DNA of 64,000 nt from an uncultured Bacilli bacterium (GCA_934130375.1 CAKOXW010000001.1:124001-188000); one strand, 5' to 3'. Shown: positions 32,926 through 40,770, numbered from the stretch's first letter. The notes: generated by a model not told the origin, from the sequence alone. Translations and numbers: made by a program.

Positions 32926-33342
32926 ATGAAAAAGATATTTAGTGTTATATTGATTATTGCTTTTTGTTTTTTACTTCTTAGTTTAATACCAACTAAAAAT
33001 AATAATAATGAAAAAATTAATGAAGAAAGAGAAAAGATTAGTTGGGAATTAGTAAGAAAAATAAGTAACACTAAAAAAATAATTGTAAAGAATAGAAATA
33101 CTAATGTTGTATTAAAAACAATAGATGGCAATTTAGTTGAAGATATTATATCAATATTATCAAATGGTTATGTGATTAATTCAAAGGATGTTGATTATAT
33201 TTTGTCGTATCATATTATGGAATTGTATGATGATGAATTATTGATTGATACTATTGTGATATATCCTGATTGTGTTTTGTTTGAAAGTAATAATACTCGT
33301 TATGAAATAGATATGGATGCATTTTTAAAAATAATTGAATAG
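32926..33342 (+). CDS. Small membrane-anchored protein in the ApbE cluster
   Basis: 138 residues. One N-terminal hydrophobic helix (FSVILIIAFCFLLLSLI), then a soluble external domain (KKIIVKNRNTNVVLKTIDG, then ELLIDTIVIYPDCVLFE). No family recognised. It lies 7 bases after the NusG-II gene and 13 before the transporter gene, so it is probably a further component of the same complex. Confidence 0.6.
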   Translation: MKKIFSVILIIAFCFLLLSLIPTKNNNNEKINEEREKISWELVRKISNTKKIIVKNRNTNVVLKTIDGNLVEDIISILSNGYVINSKDVDYILSYHIMELYDDELLIDTIVIYPDCVLFESNNTRYEIDMDAFLKIIE

Positions 33343-33355
33343 TAGTGAGGTAGTT

Positions 33356-33853
33356 ATGGATACGAAAAGAATAAGCAAGTTATCAATGCTTTTAGCGCTT
33401 TCTTTGGTGCTTAGTTTGGTTGAAAGTTATATTCCAATATTAAATGGTATCATACCGGGTTTTAAAGTAGGATTTGCAAATATAGTTGTTTTATTTGCGC
33501 TTTATAATTTATCTTTTAGGGAAGCAATTAGTTTATCAATACTAAGAGTTTTTATTATGGGAATTCTAAGGACAGGGTTGTTTTCAATAACTTTTACTTT
33601 TAGTTTAGTAGGAGCGTTATTAAGTGTTATTGCTATGTTTTTAGCTAAAAATTATACTAAGTTATCTATAGTTGGTGTGAGTATTATTGGTGCGATATTT
33701 CATAGTATTGGTGAAATAGTTATTGCTATGTTATTTTTATCAAATACTAATATTGTTTACTATTTACCAATTCTTTTAGTAGTATCTTTATTAACTGGTT
33801 CCTTAGTTGGTATTATTACTGATAAAATATTAAAGTATTATGATAATTATTAA
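33356..33853 (+). CDS. Gx transporter family membrane protein
   Basis: 165 residues from ATG 33356 (behind GTGAGGTAG). Five to six membrane helices with the family patterns LSMLLALSLVLSLVESYIP, GFKVGFANIVVLFALY and LRVFIMGILRTGLF. The group was formerly annotated as heptaprenyl diphosphate synthase component I and resembles ECF substrate-binding subunits. With ApbE and NusG-II it suggests import of a flavin or quinone precursor, or an electron-transfer partner. Confidence 0.8.
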   Translation: MDTKRISKLSMLLALSLVLSLVESYIPILNGIIPGFKVGFANIVVLFALYNLSFREAISLSILRVFIMGILRTGLFSITFTFSLVGALLSVIAMFLAKNYTKLSIVGVSIIGAIFHSIGEIVIAMLFLSNTNIVYYLPILLVVSLLTGSLVGIITDKILKYYDNY

Positions 33854-33856
33854 TAT

Positions 33857-33882
33857 AAAGTTAGTTAATTCTAACTTTTTTT
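33857..33882 (+). terminator. Terminator of the ApbE cluster
   Basis: AAAGTTAG / CTAACTTT hairpin then TTTT. Confidence 0.75.
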
Positions 33883-33928
33883 AAAGTGCAATAAATATAT
33901 TTCAAAGTGCAATTTTTGCACTTTGAAA
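33883..33928. promoter_or_regulatory. GTGCAA direct/inverted repeat with alternative hairpins
   Basis: A perfect 13-bp hairpin TTTCAAAGTGCAA (33900-33912) / TTGCACTTTGAAA (33916-33928), plus an extra AAAGTGCAA at 33883-33891 that could pair with the same right arm. No T-run follows. Possible operator or RNA switch upstream of parE, though about 75 bases before its -35. Confidence 0.4.
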
Positions 33929-34004
33929 TTGTAATATGGGTAAGTACTTAACAAAAAGTACATTATGTTATTTATTACAAATTTAAGAAAAACAAGGTAG
34001 AAAC

Positions 34005-34033
34005 TTGCAAGAATTTATATTTTGGGTTAAAAT
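34005..34033 (+). promoter_or_regulatory. Promoter of parE
   Basis: TTGCAA (34005-34010), 17-base spacer, TAAAAT (34028-34033). Confidence 0.6.
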
Positions 34034-34057
34034 ATAGGTTGTAAAAGGAGAATACGT

Positions 34058-35962
34058 ATGGCAGTTAAATATGATGACAATTCGATTAAGATATTAGAGG
34101 GGCTTGAAGCAGTTAGAAAAAGACCGGGTATGTATATTGGTTCTACTGATAAAAGAGGTTTGCATCATCTTGTATGGGAAATTGTTGATAATAGTATTGA
34201 TGAAGTTATAAATGGGTATGGTAATTATATTAAGATTATAATTCATAGTGATAAATCTGTATCAGTTTCTGATGAAGGTAGAGGTGTGCCAGTTGGTATG
34301 CATTCAAGTGGTAAGAATACTATGGAAGTTATTTATACTATTTTGCATGCTGGTGGTAAGTTTGAAGAAGGCGGATATAAAGTATCTGGTGGTCTTCATG
34401 GCGTTGGAGCATCAGTTGTTAATGCTCTATCTTCTTGGATGGAAGTTACTAGTAAAAGAGATGGCGGAGAATATTTTGTAAGGTTTGAAAATGGTGGCCA
34501 TGTTGTTATTCCTCCTCACAAAGTAGGTAATACCAATAGAACTGGTACGACAGTAAGGTTTTTGCCCGATAAAGAAATATTTCAAACTACGACTTTTTCA
34601 TTTACAACTATTTGCGAAAGAATGCAGGAAAGTGCGTTTCTTCTTAAGGGGCTTACAGTTGAGGTAATAGATGAAGAAGATAAAAAACAAGAGAAATTCC
34701 ATTATGATAATGGTATTGAATCTTTTGTTGAATATATAAATGAAGATAAGAAAACTCTTCATAAGGTAATTAATTTTGAAGGTATTAAAGATAGAATTGA
34801 AGTAGATATTGCGATGCAGTATACTGATAGTTATCAAGAAAGTATTGTGTCATTTGTAAATAATGTTAAAACAATTGATGGTGGTACTCATGAGGTTGGC
34901 TTCAAGACTGCCTTAACAAGGGTGTTTAATGACTATGCTAAAAAGAATGGCTATATAAAGTCTAAGGATAAGGCTTTTGAAGGTACTGATGTAAGAGAGG
35001 GATTAACTGCTGTTATTTCTTTAAAAATTCCAGAAGATTTATTGCAATTTGAAGGACAAACTAAGGGTAAGTTAGGTACTCCTGTTGCAAGGAATGTTGT
35101 TGATAGTATTGTATCTGAGAAATTAGAATTTTATTTAGAAGAAAATAAAGAGGTTGCAGTTAATATTATTAATAAAGCATTAAAAGGTAAAAGTGCAAGA
35201 GAAGCAGCAAGAAAAGCTAGGGATGAGGCTAGAAAGTCAAGTGGAACTAAGAAAGAAAAGATACTAAGTGGTAAATTAACTCCTGCGCAAACAAAAAATC
35301 CTAATAAAAATGAATTATTTTTAGTAGAGGGTGATTCTGCGGGTGGTTCTGCAAAGCAAGGTAGAGATAGAAAATTCCAAGCAATTCTTCCTCTTCGTGG
35401 TAAGGTTATTAATACTGAGAAAGCAAAGATTGAAGATATATTTAAAAATGAAGAAATAAATACAATGATATACACTATCGGAGCAGGTTGTGGTAAAGAT
35501 TTTAATCTTGCTGATTGTAATTATAATAAAGTAATAATTATGACCGATGCTGATGATGATGGTTCTCATATCCAGTGTTTATTACTAACTTTCTTTTATA
35601 GATATATGAAACCACTTATTGAGGATGGTAGATTATATATTGCGATGCCACCACTTTATAAACTTGATTATGGTAAGAATAAGCATGAATATATATGGAC
35701 TAATGAGGATTTAAGAGAGAAAAGTGGCTATATAAATATTCAAAGATATAAAGGACTTGGTGAAATGAATGCTGACCAGTTATGGGATACTACAATGGAC
35801 CCTGATAAGAGAAGTTTGATTAAAGTTAATATAACTGATGCTGTTTTAGCAGAAAAAAGAGTAAGTGTATTAATGGGTGACCAAGTTGAACCAAGAAAAG
35901 AGTGGATTGAGGAAAATGTAGAATTTTCTTTGGAAGATGATTATAAAATAAATAATAAGTAG
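34058..35962 (+). CDS. parE: DNA topoisomerase IV subunit B
   Basis: 634 residues. GHKL ATPase: GLEAVRKRPGMYIG, EIVDNSIDE, SDEGRGVPVG and VSGGLHGVGASVVNAL. Transducer domain: HEVGFKTALTRVFNDYA. Toprim: LFLVEGDSAGGSAKQGRDR, then IIMTDADDDGSHIQCLLL, then RYKGLGEMNADQLWDTTMD. The wording RKFQAILPLRGKVINTEKAK is that of Gram-positive ParE and not GyrB. It decatenates chromosomes with ParC. parC normally follows directly in Firmicutes; here a thioredoxin-like gene follows instead. Confidence 0.9.
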   Translation: MAVKYDDNSIKILEGLEAVRKRPGMYIGSTDKRGLHHLVWEIVDNSIDEVINGYGNYIKIIIHSDKSVSVSDEGRGVPVGMHSSGKNTMEVIYTILHAGGKFEEGGYKVSGGLHGVGASVVNALSSWMEVTSKRDGGEYFVRFENGGHVVIPPHKVGNTNRTGTTVRFLPDKEIFQTTTFSFTTICERMQESAFLLKGLTVEVIDEEDKKQEKFHYDNGIESFVEYINEDKKTLHKVINFEGIKDRIEVDIAMQYTDSYQESIVSFVNNVKTIDGGTHEVGFKTALTRVFNDYAKKNGYIKSKDKAFEGTDVREGLTAVISLKIPEDLLQFEGQTKGKLGTPVARNVVDSIVSEKLEFYLEENKEVAVNIINKALKGKSAREAARKARDEARKSSGTKKEKILSGKLTPAQTKNPNKNELFLVEGDSAGGSAKQGRDRKFQAILPLRGKVINTEKAKIEDIFKNEEINTMIYTIGAGCGKDFNLADCNYNKVIIMTDADDDGSHIQCLLLTFFYRYMKPLIEDGRLYIAMPPLYKLDYGKNKHEYIWTNEDLREKSGYINIQRYKGLGEMNADQLWDTTMDPDKRSLIKVNITDAVLAEKRVSVLMGDQVEPRKEWIEENVEFSLEDDYKINNK

Positions 35963-36001
35963 AAAAATGTAAATATTTGTGATAATATTAAGTAGAGGTG
36001 T

Positions 36002-36760
36002 ATGATGAAAAAGATATTAAAGATTTTATTAGCAATTATTCTTGTATGGATTTTATTTTTTATAATTGATTTTATTAGCATTAAAACAAGTAAGAAACCA
36101 ATTTTTGTAATTAATAAGACTATTAATAGAGATAGTAATTCAACTGAATATAAAGGACTTGGTTATAAAGTTATCGTATGTGAAAAAGATGAAGATAAGA
36201 AAGTAACTATTGGTGGATTTGGTCTTAAAAATTCATGTGAAGTTGAAGTAAAGAAGACTGATGCTGAAAAATTTAGTGATGAATATACAAATGTTGATAA
36301 TACTAATTTATTTGTTTATAGAACAAGTAGTGAAATAATCAATATATTAAAAAATGGTACTGGTATAGTATATTTAGGTTTTCCCGGGTGTCCTTGGTGT
36401 CAAGCATATGTTCCTTATTTAAATGAAGTTGCTAAAACTAACGGACTTGAAAAAATTTATTACTTTAATATATTGGAAGATAGAAAGAATAATACTGATG
36501 ATTATAAAGAAATGGTTAGTTTATTAAAAGATTATTTATCTAATGATAGTGAAGGCAATAAGAGAATTTATGCTCCATCAATTATAGCAGTAAAAGCAGG
36601 CGAAATAGTTTCATTTGATGATGAAACAGGTTATGATACTAAAGGAGAAAAAGATCCAAAAGATTATTGGACTGAAAAGAGAGTTAAAAAATTAAAAGAA
36701 AAATTAAATAAAATGGCTAAAGAAGTTGCAAGTAATACATGCAGTGATTGTAATAAATAA
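36002..36760 (+). CDS. Membrane-anchored thioredoxin-like protein with CPWC motif
   Basis: 252 residues (or 251 from ATG 36005, which is better spaced from GAGGTG). N-terminal membrane helix (ILLAIILVWILFFIIDFI), then a small domain with two cysteines, then a thioredoxin fold with GIVYLGFPGCPWCQAYVPYL, where CPWC is the redox pair, and PSIIAVKAGEIVSF with the cis-Pro. Tail has CSDC. It faces outside the cell and probably handles disulfides, perhaps for cysteine-paired surface proteins such as the prepilin-like ones. Confidence 0.75.
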   Translation: MMKKILKILLAIILVWILFFIIDFISIKTSKKPIFVINKTINRDSNSTEYKGLGYKVIVCEKDEDKKVTIGGFGLKNSCEVEVKKTDAEKFSDEYTNVDNTNLFVYRTSSEIINILKNGTGIVYLGFPGCPWCQAYVPYLNEVAKTNGLEKIYYFNILEDRKNNTDDYKEMVSLLKDYLSNDSEGNKRIYAPSIIAVKAGEIVSFDDETGYDTKGEKDPKDYWTEKRVKKLKEKLNKMAKEVASNTCSDCNK

Positions 36761-36765
36761 GAGAT

Positions 36766-36787
36766 AAAGAAATTTATTTCTTTTTTC
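36766..36787 (+). terminator. Terminator of the thioredoxin-like gene
   Basis: AAAGAAAT / ATTTCTTT hairpin then TTT. Confidence 0.6.
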
Positions 36788-36839
36788 TTGACTTTATTAT
36801 GAATATAAATATAATAAAAAGCAATTGAAGAGGTGTATT

Positions 36840-37238
36840 ATGAATAATCAAATAAGTTTATATAGAGAACAATTATATTATGAATTAACTCATTATGATA
36901 AAAAGAATAAATCTAAGATTAGGTTACAAGATGAATTAATTGAGAGAATAATATTTAATGTAGATGATGATTTAAGAAAATCTTTTGTATTTCCTGATAG
37001 ATTGATGAAAAATATAGACTTTACGGATGTATCATTTGATAACTTTGATTTTAGAGGGTTTGATGCTGAAGGGTTTTATGGAATTACTATTAATACTGAT
37101 AGTATATATAACAAGGATTTAAGTTATTCTATTTTAAGAGGTGTTAGTATAGTAGGTAGTATCGATGGTATTAATATAGAAGGTACTGATTTTTCAGGGT
37201 GCATATTCTATAATAACAAGGTTAAAGGTAAGAAGTAG
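36840..37238 (+). CDS. Small protein with pentapeptide-like repeats
   Basis: 132 residues from ATG 36840 (behind GAGGTG). The second half has short periodic units (FTDVSFDNFDFRGFDAEGF, then SYSILRGVSIVGS, GINIEGTDFSGCIF) resembling a short pentapeptide-repeat beta helix. The N-terminal half is helical and charged. Function unknown. Confidence 0.55.
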   Translation: MNNQISLYREQLYYELTHYDKKNKSKIRLQDELIERIIFNVDDDLRKSFVFPDRLMKNIDFTDVSFDNFDFRGFDAEGFYGITINTDSIYNKDLSYSILRGVSIVGSIDGINIEGTDFSGCIFYNNKVKGKK

Positions 37239-37309
37239 TATTTTGTATGTACCAATTATGAAAATATCACTATTAAGACCAATTGATGCGATAAAAAAGT
37301 AAAAAATTG

Positions 37310-37339
37310 TTGACAATTGCATATAATGTGTTATATAAT
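37310..37339 (+). promoter_or_regulatory. Promoter of the infC-rpmI-rplT operon
   Basis: TTGACA (37310-37315), 18-base spacer, TATAAT (37334-37339). Confidence 0.75.
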
Positions 37340-37349
37340 TAATTCGTAA

Positions 37350-37464
37350 AAAAAGGAAAGCGATTTATATCCACCTGAGAGCACGTAGTTCTAGGTACAA
37401 AAGCCAATAATTAATTCTATTTATATTATGTGAGTTTTTGGGTGGATATTTATCTACCTTTTTT
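37350..37464 (+). promoter_or_regulatory. L20-leader attenuator
   Basis: Two competing structures: antiterminator ATATCCACC (37367-37375) pairs with GGTGGATAT (37441-37449), or terminator GGTGGATA pairs with TATCTACC (37451-37458) followed by TTTTTT. This is the design of the Bacillus L20 leader, in which ribosomal protein L20 binds an rRNA-like fold and promotes termination. The intervening segment (37376-37440) would hold the L20-binding site. Confidence 0.7.
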
Positions 37465-37501
37465 GCTGGAAAAAATGATTTTTCGTATGGAGGTGCTTAC
37501 T

Positions 37502-38023
37502 ATAGCAAAGGAAAAAGATTTACCTATCAATGGTGAAATAAGATGTAGTCAAATGTTGGTTATTGGACCAAAAGGAGAGCAACTTGGAGTTAAATCAAAA
37601 AGTGATGCTTTGACACTTGCTGATTATGCTGGATTTGATTTAGTACTTATTAATGAATCTTCTAATCCACCAGTTTGTAAATTAATGGATTATAAGAAAT
37701 ATAAGTATGAAAAGAAAAAGAAGCAAAAAGAAAATGATAAGAAGCAAAGAGAAACTAGTTTTGAAGTTAAGGAATTTAGATTATCAGTTACAATTGATAA
37801 ACATGATTTTGAGACTAAGATGAATAATGCTAAAAAGCATTTAGAAAAAGGAAACAAAGTTAAGGCTTCAATAAGATTTAAAGGAAGACAACTTGCACAT
37901 ACTGAACTTGGTGAAGAAGTTTTAAATAGATTTGCTGAGGGATTAAGTGATGTTGCTGAAGTAGAGTCTAAACCAAAATTTGAGTTTAAATCTATTTATA
38001 TGGTTTTAGCACCAAAAAAATAA
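37502..38023 (+). CDS. infC: Translation initiation factor IF-3, AUA start
   Basis: 173 residues if initiated at ATA 37502. TGGAGGTG lies 6 bases upstream, and the protein then begins (M)AKEKDLPINGEIRCSQMLVI, the normal IF-3 start. In-frame ATGs at 37475 and 37487 would place the ribosome site inside the coding region. IF3_N: GPKGEQLGVKSKSDAL and LVLINESSNPPVCKLMDYKKY. IF3_C: RLSVTIDKHDFETKMNNAKK and KVKASIRFKGRQLAHTELG. Rare start codons for infC are widespread and allow IF-3 to repress itself. Operon with rpmI and rplT behind an L20 leader. Confidence 0.92.
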   Translation: MAKEKDLPINGEIRCSQMLVIGPKGEQLGVKSKSDALTLADYAGFDLVLINESSNPPVCKLMDYKKYKYEKKKKQKENDKKQRETSFEVKEFRLSVTIDKHDFETKMNNAKKHLEKGNKVKASIRFKGRQLAHTELGEEVLNRFAEGLSDVAEVESKPKFEFKSIYMVLAPKK

Positions 38024-38039
38024 ATGAGGAGGAGAAGTT

Positions 38040-38234
38040 ATGCCAAAAATTAAAACACATAAAGGAACAAAGAAAGTATTAAAAGTACGTAAAGGTGGTA
38101 CTATTTCTATGGGAAGACCTGGAAGTAGACACAATACTGGTAAGAAAAGTGCAGTAGCAAACAGAAAAAATAGAAAGGGTTCAGTTTTATCTAAGTCAGA
38201 TGCTAAGAGATTAAAAACTGTAAAAATTAAGTAA
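38040..38234 (+). CDS. rpmI: 50S ribosomal protein L35
   Basis: 64 residues, normal length. Pattern MPKIKTHKGTKKVLKVRKGG, then GSRHNTGKKS, RKNRKGSVLSKSDAKRLK. Middle gene of the infC operon, 16 bases after infC and 11 before rplT. Confidence 0.95.
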   Translation: MPKIKTHKGTKKVLKVRKGGTISMGRPGSRHNTGKKSAVANRKNRKGSVLSKSDAKRLKTVKIK

Positions 38235-38245
38235 GGAGGTAAATT

Positions 38246-38782
38246 ATGGCAAGAGTTAAAGGTGGAACAGTAGCAAGAGCTAGAAGAAAGAAAACTTTAA
38301 AAGAAGCTAGTGGTTATTTTGGAAGTAAACACAGATTATATAAGACTGCTAAGGAACAATTATTACATTCTGGAGTATATGCTTATAGAGATAGAAGACA
38401 AAAGAAGAGAGATTTTAGAAAATTATGGATTACTAGAATTAATGCTGCTTGTCGTGAAAATGAAATTAGTTATTCTAAATTCATAAATGGTCTTAACAAA
38501 GCAGGTTTAACTGTTAATAGAAAGATGTTAGCAGAACTTGCAATTGATAATGAAAAAGCATTTGCTGATTTAGTAGTTATTGCTAAGGATGCTTTAGAAG
38601 GTAAGGAATATAAACCAGCTAAGGTTAAATTAGAAAGTAAGAAAGAAGAAAAAGTAGAAGTTAAAGAAAAAGCACCTGCTAAGAAGGCTGCTGCTAAAAA
38701 AGAGACTACTACTAAGAAAACTACTACAACTGCTAAGAAAGCACCAGCAAAGAAAACTACAACTAAGAAAGAAACTAAGTAA
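38246..38782 (+). CDS. rplT: 50S ribosomal protein L20 with long basic C-terminal tail
   Basis: 178 residues against about 118 in most bacteria. Residues 1-118 are a standard L20 ([54 protein letters not shown]). From about residue 125 there is an extra 50-55 residue tail of Lys/Ala/Thr/Glu ([19 protein letters not shown] and similar), like the tail of histone H1-type proteins. L20 is an early assembly protein and the operon autoregulator. The tail is translated in frame with no sign of a frameshift. Confidence 0.95.
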   Translation: MARVKGGTVARARRKKTLKEASGYFGSKHRLYKTAKEQLLHSGVYAYRDRRQKKRDFRKLWITRINAACRENEISYSKFINGLNKAGLTVNRKMLAELAIDNEKAFADLVVIAKDALEGKEYKPAKVKLESKKEEKVEVKEKAPAKKAAAKKETTTKKTTTTAKKAPAKKTTTKKETK

Positions 38783-38798
38783 TTGGTTTCTTTTTTTG
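38769..38798 (+). terminator. Terminator of the infC operon
   Basis: AGAAAC / GTTTCT hairpin around the stop, then TTTTTT. Confidence 0.65.
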
Positions 38799-38820
38799 TG
38801 TATTCGTGGGCTTAAATAAT
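38797..38820 (+). repeat. Dispersed post-terminator motif, copy 3
   Basis: TGTGTATTCGTGGGCTTAAA, one mismatch from the copy at 28861 over the core. Confidence 0.5.
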
Positions 38821-38834
38821 ACTAATATTATTTT

Positions 38835-38872
38835 AAGATAAAGTAATTTATAAAAAACTTTATCTTTTTTTT
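38835..38872 (+). terminator. Second terminator after rplT
   Basis: AAGATAAAGT / ACTTTATCTT hairpin then TTTTTT. Confidence 0.7.
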
Positions 38873-38942
38873 AATTTTTTAGGGGAAATTAAAAAGTTTT
38901 AGGGAATATTCCATATATAGAGTAATTACAAAGGAGGATTAA

Positions 38943-39830
38943 ATGAATTACTATGATGAAATAAAAAAAGAATTAGTAAATAATGAAATATATAAAAGAG
39001 TAAAAGATTATTCAAAGAACAGACATGATTTAAGTACGTATTACAATGTAGGTAAATTATTAAGTGAGGCAGGTAAGAGTTATGGTGATGGCATTATTAA
39101 GGAATATAGTAAAAGACTTACAAATGAATTAGGGAAAGGTTATGGCATTAGTACATTAAAAAATATGAGAAAATATTATATATTATCAAAAAGCCAGGCA
39201 CTGCCTGGCCTTTTGACATGGTCACATTATTGTGAATTGTTTTCAATAAAAAATATAGATGAGATTAGATATTATATAGATATTTCTATTTCACAAAATT
39301 TAAGTTATAGAGAATTAAGAAATAGAATAAAATCAAAAGAATATGAAAGATTAGATAATAAAACAAAAGAAAAACTAATTAATAAAGAAGATACTATAGT
39401 AAGTGATTTTATAAAAGACCCAATTATAATTAATAATAGTTTAAATTATATAGAAATATCGGAAAGAGTATTAAAGGAATTAATATTAAATGATTTAGAT
39501 AATTTTCTTAATCAATTAGGTAATGGTTTTTGCTATATTGGTTCTGAATACAAGATTAAGATTGGAAATACTTATAATTATATAGATATATTACTTTATA
39601 ACATTGAATTTAATTGTTATGTAGTTGTAGAGTTGAAAGTAACTGAATTAAGAAAAGAGCATATTGGACAAATTGAAATATATATGAATTATATTGATAA
39701 AAATGTAAAAAAAATTGGTATGGATAATACAATTGGTTTAATAATATCTAAGTATAAAAATGAGTATATAATTGAATACTCAAGTGATAGTCGTATTAAA
39801 GTAACTACTTATTTGATAAAGCAGAATTAA
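38943..39830 (+). CDS. DUF1016/YhcG-family PDDEXK nuclease
   Basis: 295 residues, ATG 38943 behind AAAGGAGG. N-terminal DUF1016 helical domain (ELVNNEIYKRVKDYSKNRHD, NVGKLLSEAGKSYGDGII, LKNMRKYYILSKSQ, LTWSHYCELFSI). C-terminal nuclease-like domain: FLNQLGNGFCYIGSEYKI, YIDILLYN with the D, and CYVVVELKVTELRKEHIGQI with the E-x-K. The family is predicted to cleave nucleic acid and occurs near mobile or defence genes. A GC-rich perfect palindrome (39193-39209) lies within the coding sequence just before LTWSHY. Three decayed copies of that segment follow the gene. Confidence 0.8.
   Translation: MNYYDEIKKELVNNEIYKRVKDYSKNRHDLSTYYNVGKLLSEAGKSYGDGIIKEYSKRLTNELGKGYGISTLKNMRKYYILSKSQALPGLLTWSHYCELFSIKNIDEIRYYIDISISQNLSYRELRNRIKSKEYERLDNKTKEKLINKEDTIVSDFIKDPIIINNSLNYIEISERVLKELILNDLDNFLNQLGNGFCYIGSEYKIKIGNTYNYIDILLYNIEFNCYVVVELKVTELRKEHIGQIEIYMNYIDKNVKKIGMDNTIGLIISKYKNEYIIEYSSDSRIKVTTYLIKQN
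39193..39209. repeat. GC-rich palindrome inside the DUF1016 gene
   Basis: GCCAGGCA-C-TGCCTGGC, 8-bp perfect arms flanked by AAAAA and TTTT, encoding SQALPG. Different palindromes stand at the same homologous place in the three fragments downstream. Confidence 0.7.
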
Positions 39831-39835
39831 CTGAA

Positions 39836-39935
39836 TTTAAAAAGGTGTGCCACTTGCACACTAATTAACATCTCGACATTATTATGAATTTTTCTCAATT
39901 AATGAAAATTATTTAAAAAATGATTTAGTGCTGAT
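39836..39935 (+). pseudogene. DUF1016 central fragment 1 with its own palindrome
   Basis: Palindrome GTGTGC / GCACAC (39845-39861), then sequence translating to SRHYYEFFSINENYLKN, matching SHYCELFSIKN of the intact gene. No start or frame continuity. Confidence 0.6.
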
Positions 39936-39947
39936 TATTACTTAACT

Positions 39948-40040
39948 ATAATGCGCCAATTTTATTTATTAGGTAAAAAGTTGCGACATTGTCGCAACAA
40001 TTGACATGGTAACATTATTATAAAGAATTATATTTTTAAA
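39948..40040 (+). pseudogene. DUF1016 central fragment 2 with its own palindrome
   Basis: ATGCGCCAATTTTATTTATT reads MRQFYLLGKK, matching MRKYYILSKS. Then the perfect 9-bp palindrome GTTGCGACA / TGTCGCAAC (39980-39998), then TTGACATGGTAACATTATTA (LTW-stop-HYY), matching LTWSHYC with an in-frame stop. Confidence 0.65.
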
Positions 40041-40042
40041 GA

Positions 40043-40095
40043 ATAAAAATGGTCGGCAATACCGACCGAATTAACTTGGTGTCATAATATTAGTT
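40043..40095 (+). pseudogene. DUF1016 central fragment 3 with its own palindrome
   Basis: Palindrome GGTCGG / CCGACC (40051-40067), then AACTTGGTGTCATAAT, a decayed LTWSHY-coding stretch. Confidence 0.5.
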
Positions 40096-40105
40096 AAAAC
40101 AAAAA

Positions 40106-40129
40106 AGAATTAGATTGTTCTAATTCCGT
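40106..40129 (-). terminator. Terminator of def
   Basis: Minus strand GAATTAGA / TCTAATTC hairpin around the stop, then TTTTTTG. Confidence 0.6.
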
Positions 40130-40658
40130 CAATGTTATTTGTTATTTTATCAATAAATAGTATTCCGTTTAAGTGGTCTAATTCGTGCTGGAAAGCAATT
40201 GCAAGTTCTTCTCTTGCTCTTATGCTAATTTTATTGCCATCAATGTCATAGCCTTCAAATTTAACTCTTGCGTATCTTTTTACATATCCTTCAACATCTC
40301 TATTAACTGATAAGCATCCTTCTCCCGCATCAGCAGCAATTTCTTCTTCTGAATGGCTTACCATAACTGGATTTATAATAACATAAGTATCAAATTTTTG
40401 CTCTTCATCATCTTCTTCGGTTACTTCATGTACAACAACAAAATATCTTTTATTTATTCCAAGTTGTATTGCAGCCATACCCATACCAGGTCTTAGATTG
40501 TATTTTTCAGATAATTCTTCAATTTGACTATCATATAAATATTCAATCATATCGTTAATCGCATCTTTATCTTTTTGAGATAAAGGAAATGTTACTTCCT
40601 TACTAATATTTCTTAATCTTTTATCTTTTTCATCAAGTATGTCTTTCATTTTAATCAT
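40110..40658 (-). CDS. def: Peptide deformylase
   Basis: 182 residues from ATG 40658 behind GGGGTGAAG. Motif 1 GMGMAAIQLG (usual GVGLAAPQIG, with Ile for Pro), motif 2 EGCLSV with the metal Cys, motif 3 QHELDHLNGILF (HExxH). It removes the formyl group from nascent peptides using Fe2+. The insertion EVTEEDDEEQKFD is typical of Gram-positive type 2 deformylases. A Met-tRNA formyltransferase gene is not next to it. Confidence 0.93.
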   Translation of the reverse strand: MIKMKDILDEKDKRLRNISKEVTFPLSQKDKDAINDMIEYLYDSQIEELSEKYNLRPGMGMAAIQLGINKRYFVVVHEVTEEDDEEQKFDTYVIINPVMVSHSEEEIAADAGEGCLSVNRDVEGYVKRYARVKFEGYDIDGNKISIRAREELAIAFQHELDHLNGILFIDKITNNIDGIRTI

Positions 40659-40770
40659 ATACTTCACCCCAAATTCATTGTTATTTTACCATAAATAAAT
40701 AAAAAAATAAATAGTTAGTTTTTCTTTAAAATAAAAGTATTTTTTGATATAATCTATACAGGTGGTATAA

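Noticed and set aside
34248..34481. Second frame inside parE
   Set aside because: Out of frame within a conserved GHKL ATPase, hydrophobic artefact sequence.
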